The notes under the pieces were generated by a model. The model saw nothing but the letters and a program-made list of their open reading frames with translations, was not told the DNA's origin and made no database searches. A stretch of 7,888 nt of DNA from Acidobacteriota bacterium (GTDB lineage Bacteria; Acidobacteriota; Blastocatellia; RBC074). This document shows, in pieces, positions 1-6,211 of this stretch (within the stretch, counting starts at the first letter, position 1; each line of letters starts with the position of its first letter). The stretch is from assembly GCA_017991275.1 (NCBI GenBank), contig JAGNMH010000230.1:1-7888 (forward strand). Direction: 5' to 3'. The position numbers were made by a program, and so were the translations under genes.

Positions 1-1
1 C

Positions 2-346
2 CGACATTCCGAATCCGGGCAAATTGTAGGTGAGATTCACGCTTATGCGCTTGGCCCAAAAGTCTTCGCGCATGTTCTGGGAGAACTGACAATTGCCGTC
101 CACCCGGAGCATCAGGGTCAAAAACTTGGCAAGGCCCTGTTCACAGAGTTGCTTCGACAGGTTTCGGAAAGCCGCCCAGATATTTTGCGAGTCGAGTTGA
201 TCGCCCGAGAGAGCAATCAGAAAGCCATAGAGTTTTATCAAAAGCTCGGTTTCAAAATCGAAGGCAGGTTTGTTGATCGAATACAGAGTGTCGGCGATGG
301 CGTTGAAGCAGACATCCCAATGGCTTGGCGTCGAGCAACTGATTGA
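2..346 (+). CDS. GNAT-family N-acetyltransferase, C-terminal part (5' truncated by window edge)
   Basis: This is the 3' part of a gene open at the left window edge; the frame stays open back to base 2, giving 114 visible residues and a TGA stop at 344-346. The GNAT acetyl-CoA pyrophosphate-binding motif is visible as HPEHQGQKLGKALF (visible residues 34-47, with Q38, G39, G43 matching Q/R-x-x-G-x-G/A), preceded by the usual beta-strand ELTIAV. The C-terminal signature N-x-x-A-I-x-F-Y-x-K-L-G-F follows (N72 to F84), with Y79 in the usual general-acid position. The family transfers an acetyl group from acetyl-CoA to an amine, but the substrate cannot be told from this part. It could be a RimI-like protein acetylase or a small-molecule acetyltransferase. 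It converges with the glycosyltransferase, with 6 bp between the stop codons and no terminator hairpin visible. Confidence 0.87.
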   Translation, partial: RHSESGQIVGEIHAYALGPKVFAHVLGELTIAVHPEHQGQKLGKALFTELLRQVSESRPDILRVELIARESNQKAIEFYQKLGFKIEGRFVDRIQSVGDGVEADIPMAWRRATD

Positions 347-352
347 GAATGG

Positions 353-1435
353 CTATGCCAACAACATTTTTTCAACTGCGCCCATCACTTGAGCCACGCT
401 GATGGAGCGAATACATTCCGGTTCATCGAAGGCTTCGCACTTGTACATTGAACAGGGGTTGCAGGCGAAAGGGTTCTGCACCAATCCTGAAAGCTTTCCC
501 CAAGGACGCCACCTAACTGAACTAGCCGGGCCAAACAGTACCACAAGCGGAGTTTTGACCGCTGCGGCGATGTGAGCCGGGCCGCTATCGTTTCCGACAA
601 ACAATTTTGCTCTGGCTATTACCGCCACCAGTTCGCCGATACTGAGCGAGGTCAGTTTGGCCAGTTTTTTCTTTGTCTCTTTCTGAACGGCTTGGATTTG
701 GGCGCGCTGTTCATCTGTGGGCGCTCCGGTCATCACAATCTGCAAATCTCGTTCAATCAAAGCTTCAGCAACCTCTGCAAAACGTTCCGGCAACCAGCGT
801 TTGGTGTAAAACTCATTGGTTGGGGCCAGAACAACATAAGGCTTCGCTGGATCAACACCGGCGTCAGTCAGCTTGACCAAAGCCGTTTCGAGCATTGCGG
901 GGGCCACATGCAAAAGAGTCTCGCCAGCTTTCTGATCCGGCAATCCCAGCCACTGGAATTCGGAAAATTGATTTTCGACAGTGTGTAGCTGTTGACTGAT
1001 TTCCGGCTTTTTTAGAATTTCGTCAACTTCAGGGATTCGCAGATTGTACGCATAACCGTTTCGGAAATGCGCGGGAGCAACTCTATATTTCGCTCCACTG
1101 GCAAAGGTCAATTGAGCGCTAGTCGGCCCTCCATGCAGATTGATGATGGCTGTGAATTTTCTGTCGCGTATTTCCTTAATGACCCCCAACCGCCCTGAAA
1201 AAGAGCTGCGCTTGTCGCCGCTGCCTCTCGGCAGAGCTATTGCTTCGATGTCAGGATCGGCGGCAAAAAGGTCTGCGTAGATTGCTTCGACTAGCATGGT
1301 GATTTCCAAATCAGGGCGGTATTGCTTCAGTGCGCGGACGTTGGCGGTGTCCAATACGGCTTCACCTAGATTGCGAAGCCGAATAAAAAGCAGGCGAGAG
1401 TTTGCAGGTAATTCCTGAAATAGTGGGGTAGACAT
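353..1435 (-). CDS. Glycosyltransferase family 9 (heptosyltransferase-like) protein
   Basis: A 360-residue protein, normal length for GT9 enzymes, which add ADP-heptose or related sugars to lipopolysaccharide core at the cytoplasmic face of the inner membrane. Seen: the N-terminal Rossmann entry LLFIRLRNLGEAVLDT (residues 15-30) and an ALKQYRPDLEI helix; a linker and KRWLPERF (212-219) opening the donor-binding domain; the GT9 hallmark GNDSGPAHIAAA (281-292) followed by PLVVLFGP and an RWRPWG loop; and a C-terminal four-cysteine cluster (C325, C328, C333, C341) common in this family. The usual catalytic Asp of the (L/I/V)GD motif is Glu here (E25). An ATG at 1435-1433 is chosen over the TTG immediately upstream; neither has a clear Shine-Dalgarno. 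It lies 17 bp after the Trm112-like gene and is probably cotranscribed with it. The acceptor is unknown. Confidence 0.92.
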   Translation of the reverse strand: MSTPLFQELPANSRLLFIRLRNLGEAVLDTANVRALKQYRPDLEITMLVEAIYADLFAADPDIEAIALPRGSGDKRSSFSGRLGVIKEIRDRKFTAIINLHGGPTSAQLTFASGAKYRVAPAHFRNGYAYNLRIPEVDEILKKPEISQQLHTVENQFSEFQWLGLPDQKAGETLLHVAPAMLETALVKLTDAGVDPAKPYVVLAPTNEFYTKRWLPERFAEVAEALIERDLQIVMTGAPTDEQRAQIQAVQKETKKKLAKLTSLSIGELVAVIARAKLFVGNDSGPAHIAAAVKTPLVVLFGPASSVRWRPWGKLSGLVQNPFACNPCSMYKCEAFDEPECIRSISVAQVMGAVEKMLLA

Positions 1436-1452
1436 CAAAATGAGAACCGCAA

Positions 1453-1635
1453 TTAAGCTTGAACCTCTTTTTCGATAGTCGCTTCGTCAACAATCATAAT
1501 CGGAATGCCGTCACGAACCGGGTAAACACGATGGCAGGTTTCACATTTCAAACCGCTGCCATCTGCTTTCAACTCAACATTCGATTTGCAAAACGGACAG
1601 CGCAGAATTTTTAGAAAATCAGGATTGATGCTCAT
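1453..1635 (-). CDS. Trm112-like (UPF0434/YcaR-type) zinc-ribbon protein
   Basis: A complete 60-residue protein matching the length and layout of bacterial Trm112-like/UPF0434 proteins. Four cysteines form a zinc-ribbon pattern: CPFC at residues 13-16 and CETC at 31-34. After them comes the characteristic segment RVYPVRDGIPIMIVDEA (36-52), the family's YPVRDGIPxML motif. Eukaryotic and archaeal Trm112 is an activating subunit of methyltransferases; the role of the bacterial single-domain forms is poorly defined, so function here is inferred only at family level. In Proteobacteria this family (YcaR) is often encoded between lpxK and kdsB. Here it precedes an LPS-type glycosyltransferase by 17 bp, a comparable envelope context. 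The ATG at 1635-1633 has an AGAAG element about 7-8 nt upstream, a modest Shine-Dalgarno, and a strong promoter lies about 46 bp upstream. Confidence 0.92.
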   Translation of the reverse strand: MSINPDFLKILRCPFCKSNVELKADGSGLKCETCHRVYPVRDGIPIMIVDEATIEKEVQA

Positions 1636-1680
1636 TACGAATCTTCTTTTGAATTAAATGCAAGGTTAGAGTCAATAGGC

Positions 1681-1709
1681 ATTCTAGTAACGCAGATTGA
1701 TGGTGTCAA
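1681..1709 (-). promoter_or_regulatory. Near-consensus sigma-70 promoter for the Trm112-like/GT9 pair
   Basis: On the minus strand a perfect -35 box TTGACA (1709-1704) is separated by exactly 17 bp from TAGAAT (1686-1681), a 5/6 match to the -10 consensus. Transcription would start around 1674 and give a leader of about 38 nt before the Trm112-like ATG. Position, orientation and spacing all agree with a housekeeping promoter. No operator-like palindrome overlaps it. Confidence 0.72.
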
Positions 1710-2070
1710 AGCTATTAGCTGCAAACTTTGAAACTGCGATTACTGGATAAGTCTTAACCAGCTCAAAAAAAGCTTAAAGAGATTAAATGAAAAATGCTGT
1801 GCCAAAATTTGGGGATATGTGCTAGACTGCGTTTGGAACTTAGCTTCTCCATTTGACTCGTTACCCCTGATAAGGTCTTCCGCCCCATCCTCGATTTTGG
1901 ATTCAGCGTCCTGATCGTCAGCGCAAAGAAGCACTGAGTCAACTTTACTTTTGAACGTCATCAGCATTTCGTGGGGCTGGCGTTCCGATACACAGCCGTC
2001 GCTGTCAAAACATTTTCAATTTTTGAATAAAACAAGAACTCGACTTTAGATTTGTTGGGTCTGGAACCGG

Positions 2071-2078
2071 AAGGTGAT
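2071..2078 (+). promoter_or_regulatory. Ribosome binding site of the small basic protein
   Basis: AAGGTGAT contains a 7-base exact match (AGGTGAT) to the complement of the canonical 16S rRNA 3' end. The AAGG core lies 6 nt before the ATG at 2081. This is the main evidence that the short frame downstream is translated and that ATG 2081 is its start. Confidence 0.7.
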
Positions 2079-2080
2079 TT

Positions 2081-2293
2081 ATGAAAGCCAAATTAATTAA
2101 GAAAGATTCTCCATTGCAGGAGCAATTGAAACAATCACGGAAGAACAGAAAGCTTAGAAAAAAGACTGCCAATCCCGCTCGCACCGCTATTGAGGTCACA
2201 ACTGAATGGTTGAAAAGCCGTCGTGAAGGAACCAGCAATGCCCGCGAAGCTTTTGCCTCGTTATTTACGAATACCGATCCTCAATCGGCTTGA
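2081..2293 (+). CDS. Small lysine/arginine-rich protein of unknown function
   Basis: A 70-residue frame with a good ribosome binding site (AAGGTGAT) directly before its ATG. I do not recognise the family. The N-terminal half is strongly basic (KAKLIKKDS, then SRKNRKLRKK at residues 19-28) and probably unstructured or nucleic-acid binding in character. The second half (about residues 33-62) looks like an amphipathic helix, RTAIEVTTEWLKSRREG, followed by NAREAFASLF. There is no signal peptide, membrane segment or cysteine. It stands alone: 445 bp from the divergent Trm112-like gene and 255 bp from xylA. No partner gene suggests a toxin-antitoxin pair. The alternative is a spurious frame, but the binding site and the sensible composition favour a real small gene. 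Confidence 0.6.
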   Translation: MKAKLIKKDSPLQEQLKQSRKNRKLRKKTANPARTAIEVTTEWLKSRREGTSNAREAFASLFTNTDPQSA

Positions 2294-2453
2294 GCTTTTG
2301 CGACTAATGCCTGCCATCTCCCCCTTCTCGCTGGATAAGCATTTCAAGTAAATCTCGAAAGATTGGCCGTTTGAGCAGCCCTTCGCTCCCTCGTTCTGGG
2401 TATAGTGGCGTTTTTACTCCGCTGATTCCAAACAAAATTTAAGATATCTCTCT

Positions 2454-2481
2454 TTGTGTGCAGCAGCATCTCAGCTACAAT
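2454..2481 (+). promoter_or_regulatory. Possible sigma-70 promoter of xylA
   Basis: TACAAT (2476-2481, 5/6 match to the -10 box) lies 16 bp after a weak TTGTGT (-35, 3/6 match, 2454-2459). The start point would fall near 2488, about 60 nt before the xylA ATG. The 255 bp gap between the small gene and xylA shows no terminator or other clear element. The weak -35 could mean activator dependence, but this is only inference. Confidence 0.35.
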
Positions 2482-2536
2482 CTGCGCCTCGCATTGGTTC
2501 ATCCAATATTCAAATTCAACAGAGAAAATAATTGCG

Positions 2537-2542
2537 AAGGAG
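2537..2542 (+). promoter_or_regulatory. Ribosome binding site fixing the xylA start
   Basis: AAGGAG followed by a 6-nt spacer lies before ATG 2549. It decides against the upstream in-frame GTG at 2456, which would add 31 residues unlike the N-terminus of any xylose isomerase. Confidence 0.88.
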
Positions 2543-2548
2543 CAAGTA

Positions 2549-3712
2549 ATGAGTAGTCTGCAACCAAACAAGAATCACAAATTTACCTTTGGACTTTGGA
2601 CTGTGGGAAACCCTGGGCGTGATCCCTTTGGCGAACCGACTCGTCAACCAATTTCACCCGTCACCATAGTTGAGCGACTAGCCAAACTTGGCGCTTACGG
2701 TGTCAACTTTCATGACAACGATTTGGTGCCGATTGATGCCACAGCAAGTGAACGCGACAAGATTGTCGGCGATTTCAAAAAAGCGCTCAACGACACCGGG
2801 ATGGTTGTGCCAATGGCAACAACCAATTTGTTCGGCGACCCGGTTTTCAAAGATGGCGCTTTCACCTCCAGTGACCCGCGAGTCCGCTTGTATGCAATCC
2901 AGAAAACAATGCAATCAATGGATTTGGGTGCCGAAGTCGGCGCTAAGCTTTACGTCTTCTGGGGAGGACGCGAAGGGGCTGAAGTTGATGCCGCCAAAGA
3001 CGCCCGCGAAGCTATAAAATGGTTCCGCGAAGCCATCAACTTTCTGTGCGAATACTCCATCTCTCAAGGTTACGACTACAAGTTTGCAATGGAAGCCAAG
3101 CCGAACGAGCCACGTGGCGACATTTACTTCCCTTCGACCGGGGCTTATTTGGGATTCATCAACACTCTGGATCATCCAGAAATGGTTGGAGTCAATCCCG
3201 AAGTTGGCCACGAACACATGGCAGGGCTGAATTTTTATCACGTAGTTTCCCAGGCTATCGAAATGGGCAAACTCTTCCACATTGATTTGAATGACCAGAA
3301 AGGTTGCCGCTTCGATCAGGATTTGCGCTTCGGTTCGGAATCGCTGAAAGGGATGTTCTTCCTAGTCAAATTGCTGGAAGAAGCTTATGACGGGCCTCGC
3401 CATTTCGATGCTCACGCTTATCGCAGCGAAGACCAGGAAGGCGTCTGGGATTTTGCCGCAGGTTGCATGCGAACTTACTTGATCCTGAAAGAGAAGGCTC
3501 AACAGTTCAATGACGACCCGGACATTCAATCCATACTGTCTGAGATCAAAGCCACTGACCCGAACTTTGCCACCATTCCGGTTAAGTTCACGCCTGAGCG
3601 CGCTGAACAAATCAAAGGGTTGGACCTTGATCGTGTCGCACTGTCGCGGAAGCGTCTTCCTTACGAAAAGCTGGATCAACTGGTTGTTGACCTGCTGCTC
3701 GGAATTCGGTAA
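2549..3712 (+). CDS. xylA: Xylose isomerase, class I (actinobacterial type)
   Basis: Interconverts D-xylose and D-xylulose (and, in this family, D-glucose and D-fructose) in the cytoplasm with two divalent metals, usually as a tetramer. The 387-residue length equals that of the Streptomyces class I enzymes, and the sequence aligns almost throughout. Visible active-site residues: FTFGLWTVG (residues 12-20) with W17; FHDND (54-58) with catalytic H55 and D58; TTNLF (91-95); W138 before GGREG; E182 and K184 in EAKPNEPRGD; E218 and H221 in NPEVGHEHMAGLNF; metal ligands D246, D256 and D258 in HIDLNDQKGCRFDQDL; and D287 in GPRHFD. All expected catalytic and metal residues are present, so the enzyme should be active. 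The start is fixed by AAGGAG. No xylB is in the window; an aldo/keto reductase follows after 84 bp. Confidence 0.97.
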   Translation: MSSLQPNKNHKFTFGLWTVGNPGRDPFGEPTRQPISPVTIVERLAKLGAYGVNFHDNDLVPIDATASERDKIVGDFKKALNDTGMVVPMATTNLFGDPVFKDGAFTSSDPRVRLYAIQKTMQSMDLGAEVGAKLYVFWGGREGAEVDAAKDAREAIKWFREAINFLCEYSISQGYDYKFAMEAKPNEPRGDIYFPSTGAYLGFINTLDHPEMVGVNPEVGHEHMAGLNFYHVVSQAIEMGKLFHIDLNDQKGCRFDQDLRFGSESLKGMFFLVKLLEEAYDGPRHFDAHAYRSEDQEGVWDFAAGCMRTYLILKEKAQQFNDDPDIQSILSEIKATDPNFATIPVKFTPERAEQIKGLDLDRVALSRKRLPYEKLDQLVVDLLLGIR

Positions 3713-3723
3713 TCAATAAATAA

Positions 3724-3773
3724 TTAGGAGTTCAGGCCTCGGCTCGATGATTTACTGAAGTCTGAACTCTTAA
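3724..3773 (+). other. 12-13 bp hairpin between xylA and the aldo/keto reductase gene
   Basis: The arms 3724-3735 and 3762-3773 are inverted repeats: GAGTTCAG pairs perfectly with CTGAACTC, and the stem extends outward by one G-U and three A-U pairs and inward by a possible G-U pair. The loop is 24-26 nt. No T-run follows the second arm, so it is not a classic rho-independent terminator. It starts 11 bp after the xylA stop and ends 23 bp before the next ATG, so it could stabilise or process the xylA mRNA, act as a weak terminator, or bind a dimeric regulator. The pairing is seen; the role is unknown. Confidence 0.6.
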
Positions 3774-3796
3774 CACCTACTTCGGCCTCCCTTCAA

Positions 3797-4774
3797 ATGA
3801 ACTATAGAAAATTTGATCATGCAAGCTTTGCTTGTTCCGAAGTCGGCTTGGGTTGCTGGCAACTTGGCGCGGATTGGGGCGATGTTTCGGACAAAGAAGC
3901 CCTGGAAATTCTGACCAAAGCTGTTGATTGCGGAATTAACTTTTTCGACACCGCTGATGTTTATGGCGACGGGCGCAGCGAAACCCTTATCGGCGATTTT
4001 CTTCAAACTATAAAATCGGACGTTTTCGTCGCTACCAAACTTGGACGCCGACAGATTTATCCAGACAATTACACAGAAGCAACTATTCGCTCGGCAACTG
4101 AAGAATCGCTGAGGCGACTGCAGACCGACTCGATTGATTTAACCCAGCTTCACTGCATCCCGACCGAAGTCCTACGACAAGGCAAAGTCTTCGATTGGCT
4201 GAGAAAGTTGAAAGCCGAAGGTAAAATCAAAAGTTTCGGAGCCAGTGTTGAATCCCTGGAAGAAGCTCATCTCTGCCTGAAACAAGAAGGCCTGAGTTCA
4301 TTGCAGATCATCTTCAACATCTTCCGCCAAAAACCGATTGCCGAGTTATTTGAAGAGGCGAAAGCCAAATCTGTTGCGGTTATCGTTAGGTTGCCGCTGG
4401 CCAGTGGGTTGCTCAGCGGAAAAATGTCCAGGCAATCCAGTTTCCCCGTCAGCGATCATCGCAACTACAACCGAGATGGTCAGTTTTTCAACGTAGGCGA
4501 AACCTTCGCCGGGCTTCCTTTTGAAATCGGTATTGATCTGGCGGATGAGCTTCGCCAGTTTGTGCCGGAAAATCTGACAATGGCGCAATTGGCGATGCGA
4601 TGGATTCTGGATCACGAAGCCGTGACCGTAGCCATTCCTGGCGCAACCAAAATTCAACAAGTCGCCGATAACGCTTTGGCTTCTGACCTCTCACCGCTTG
4701 GCGAAGAAATTCATCGCCAGCTTCAAAGTTTTTACAAACAAAAAGTCACCCAACATATTCGCGGGCCGTATTAA
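3797..4774 (+). CDS. Aldo/keto reductase
   Basis: A complete 325-residue (beta/alpha)8 NAD(P)H-dependent oxidoreductase of normal family length. The catalytic tetrad is visible: D51 and Y56 in FFDTADVYGDGRSE, K81 in FVATKLG, H119 in DLTQLHC. The N-terminus (YRKFDHASFACSEVGLGCWQLG) is the standard first-strand signature. The C-terminal cofactor-binding signature is IPGATKIQQVADNALA (residues 275-290 approximately). The family reduces aldehydes and ketones including sugars, or oxidises aldoses. Its place after xylA suggests a sugar or sugar-derived carbonyl as substrate, but this is inferred only from context. It may share a transcript with xylA (84 bp gap holding a hairpin). The ATG has no Shine-Dalgarno; its upstream sequence is pyrimidine-rich. 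No alternative start fits the family N-terminus better. Confidence 0.93.
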   Translation: MNYRKFDHASFACSEVGLGCWQLGADWGDVSDKEALEILTKAVDCGINFFDTADVYGDGRSETLIGDFLQTIKSDVFVATKLGRRQIYPDNYTEATIRSATEESLRRLQTDSIDLTQLHCIPTEVLRQGKVFDWLRKLKAEGKIKSFGASVESLEEAHLCLKQEGLSSLQIIFNIFRQKPIAELFEEAKAKSVAVIVRLPLASGLLSGKMSRQSSFPVSDHRNYNRDGQFFNVGETFAGLPFEIGIDLADELRQFVPENLTMAQLAMRWILDHEAVTVAIPGATKIQQVADNALASDLSPLGEEIHRQLQSFYKQKVTQHIRGPY

Positions 4775-4814
4775 CGCCGGGTCAGTAACACGCGCGATAG
4801 CAAGTGGGTCACGG
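4775..4814. repeat. Candidate interspersed intergenic repeat (REP-like), unverified
   Basis: The bases directly after the reductase stop have a make-up unlike the rest of the gap: GGGTCA (4779-4784) recurs at 4806-4811 around a CGCGCGATAGCAAGTG core with only partial internal pairing (CAC/GTG, GC/GC). It resembles short GC-rich elements that I recall as recurring after stop codons in acidobacterial genomes, but this memory cannot be checked here. Only one copy is in the window, so a repeat is not proven. Confidence 0.3.
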
Positions 4815-4853
4815 TGCTGATTCATCCTTCAACCCCAAAATCGGACAACGCTT

Positions 4854-6161
4854 ATGACACCAACTCTGACTTCCCAACCGCCAGTGACCAAAAAGGAAAT
4901 CGCTGGCTGGTGTTTTTACGATATCGCCGATTCTGCTTTCACAACGGTCATCATCACGGCCTTCTACGCCAACTTTTTCAAAGACATCGTCGTCGGTGAT
5001 TCGACACAGGGAACGTATCTGTGGGGAATAGCAAGCTCCGTTTCAGAAGTAGTGGTCGCCATCGCGGCTCCGATTTTAGGCGCGATAGCGGATTTTTCAG
5101 GCAGCCGCAAAAAATTTCTCGGCTTGTGCGCGCTGACAATAGTTTTCTTTACCGGAGCTTTGTGGTTTGCCGGGCCTGGGATGGTAACAATGGCAATGAT
5201 CCTATTTATCATCGCCAACTTGGGATTTGCCGGAGGCGGGGTATTCATTGACAGTTTTCTACCCGGCATCTCGACCGATGAAAATGCCGGACGAATTTCA
5301 GGCATCAAATGGGCTTTGGGTTATTTGAGCGGTTTGATCTGTGTGGCGCTTTGCGGTTCGCTGGCCGAAGGTATCAAGCCAAACGCGTCGCCGGATGACA
5401 TCGCCAAAGCCAGGCTTATACCAGTCGTAGTCGCCGTTTATTATAGTTTGGCTGTCATTCCGACATTCTTGTTTTTGCGCGACCGCAGCACGCCAAAGCC
5501 TTTGCCAGCGGGCGAAAACTACCTGACCGTCGGTTTCAAGCAGTTGAAAAGAACCTTTGGTCAGATCAAACGCTATCGTGAATTGGTCAAATTGCTGATC
5601 GCGTTTCTGGTTTACAACGATGGTGTAGTGACTGTGATTATTTTTGCCGCGATTTATGCCGTTGACACCATCGGCTTCACACAGGGCGAAATCACAACTA
5701 TGTTCATTGTCCTGAACGTGGTCGCCGCTGCCGGAGCCTTTCTGTTTGGCAGCCTTGCCGACAGAATTGGGCAAAAACGGACAATCTTCATTTCGCTCAC
5801 AATTTGGATAATCGCTGTTTTCATTGCCTGGCGTGCGCACGACAAAACCACCTTCTGGGTTGCCGCAACGCTGGTGGGAATTGGAATGGGGTCTTGCCAA
5901 TCGGTCACGCGCAGCCTGTTGGCCTTGTTTACTCCAAAACAAAACGCTGCGGAGTTTTTTGGTTTTCTTGGTGTCGCGGGCAAGGCGCTGGCTTTTCTTG
6001 GCCCGTTCATTTTCGGCTCGTTGACCAAAGCCTTTCACAGTCAGCGCCCGGCCATTCTGGCAATTTCAATGTTCTTTGTGGTCGGAATTTTTCTCCTTTC
6101 ATTCGTTAACGAAGAGAAAGGCAAAGCGGAAGCTCTTATTCCGGTTGAAGCCGAAGGCTAA
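4854..6161 (+). CDS. MFS transporter, UMF1 (Atg22-like) family
   Basis: A 435-residue inner-membrane protein with about 12 hydrophobic segments (roughly residues 26-46, 57-79, 89-107, 110-133, 150-172, 189-209, 247-270, 283-301, 309-326, 333-352, 367-390, 399-418) and a charged central loop (about 210-245). It is recognised as UMF1/Atg22-like by the N-terminal GWCFYDIADSAFTT (18-31), the FLPGIS segment in helix 4 (135-140) and TRSLLALFTP (352-361). The MFS loop motif appears in both halves: GAIADFSGSRKK (76-87) and GSLADRIGQKR (299-309). Yeast Atg22 exports amino acids from vacuoles; bacterial members have unknown substrates. Context (xylA, reductase) allows a sugar or related compound, but this is weak. 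The start is ATG 4854: an in-frame TGA at 4818-4820 leaves no upstream ATG/GTG/TTG. No Shine-Dalgarno is seen. Confidence 0.93.
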   Translation: MTPTLTSQPPVTKKEIAGWCFYDIADSAFTTVIITAFYANFFKDIVVGDSTQGTYLWGIASSVSEVVVAIAAPILGAIADFSGSRKKFLGLCALTIVFFTGALWFAGPGMVTMAMILFIIANLGFAGGGVFIDSFLPGISTDENAGRISGIKWALGYLSGLICVALCGSLAEGIKPNASPDDIAKARLIPVVVAVYYSLAVIPTFLFLRDRSTPKPLPAGENYLTVGFKQLKRTFGQIKRYRELVKLLIAFLVYNDGVVTVIIFAAIYAVDTIGFTQGEITTMFIVLNVVAAAGAFLFGSLADRIGQKRTIFISLTIWIIAVFIAWRAHDKTTFWVAATLVGIGMGSCQSVTRSLLALFTPKQNAAEFFGFLGVAGKALAFLGPFIFGSLTKAFHSQRPAILAISMFFVVGIFLLSFVNEEKGKAEALIPVEAEG

Positions 6162-6211
6162 ATTCGGCTAGAGTCGCGCTGCTATCAACCAACAAATCAA
6201 AGTTGTACTTT

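Larger units (their letters stand above)
1636..2080. other. Divergent intergenic region, 445 bp, no convincing gene
   Basis: This gap separates the minus-strand Trm112-like/GT9 unit from the plus-strand small gene. Its left end holds the TTGACA/TAGAAT promoter. Near its right end are two small inverted repeats: ACAGC-cgtc-GCTGT at 1992-2005, and the AT-rich TTCAA-ttt-TTGAA at 2015-2027. Either could be chance or a weak operator. A 75-codon minus-strand frame (1740-1967) has no ribosome binding site and no recognisable motif, so it is not called. A weak TTGAAT (2023-2028) followed 16 bp later by TTTAGA is too poor to call as the promoter of the small gene. I see no tRNA, riboswitch core or transposon end. 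Confidence 0.5.

Noticed and set aside
572..988. 138-codon plus-strand frame
   Set aside because: It is antisense to the GT9 gene, whose family motifs on the minus strand are clear; the plus translation shows no domain.
1436..1438. TTG start one codon upstream of the GT9 ATG
   Set aside because: It adds one residue only; ATG is the stronger start codon and neither has a clear Shine-Dalgarno.
1740..1967. 75-codon minus-strand frame in the intergenic region
   Set aside because: No ribosome binding site before its ATG and no recognisable motif; it is AT-rich at its end. It could be a remnant, but nothing positive supports it.
1992..2005. ACAGC/GCTGT hairpin as a terminator
   Set aside because: Only 5 bp of stem, no T-run directly after it, and no gene ending upstream on that strand.
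2005..2238. 77-codon minus-strand frame overlapping the small basic gene
   Set aside because: The plus-strand frame has a strong ribosome binding site; this one has none. It is antisense shadow sequence.
2081..2293. Antitoxin of a toxin-antitoxin pair
   Set aside because: No second small gene is adjacent or overlapping on the same strand, and no known antitoxin DNA-binding fold is recognisable.
2456..2548. GTG start that would lengthen xylase isomerase by 31 residues
   Set aside because: The extra residues resemble no isomerase N-terminus, the likely promoter overlaps this region, and AAGGAG sits correctly before ATG 2549.
5081..5090. Second occurrence of a CGCGATAGC core like that of the REP-like candidate
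   Set aside because: It encodes the GAIAD part of the MFS loop motif in the transporter and lacks the GGGTCA flanks, so the match is coincidental.
5298..6038. 246-codon open frame on the minus strand
   Set aside because: It lies fully inside the transporter gene in antisense, its translation is low-complexity and Arg/Gln/Asn-rich with no family motif, and the plus-strand protein is clearly real.
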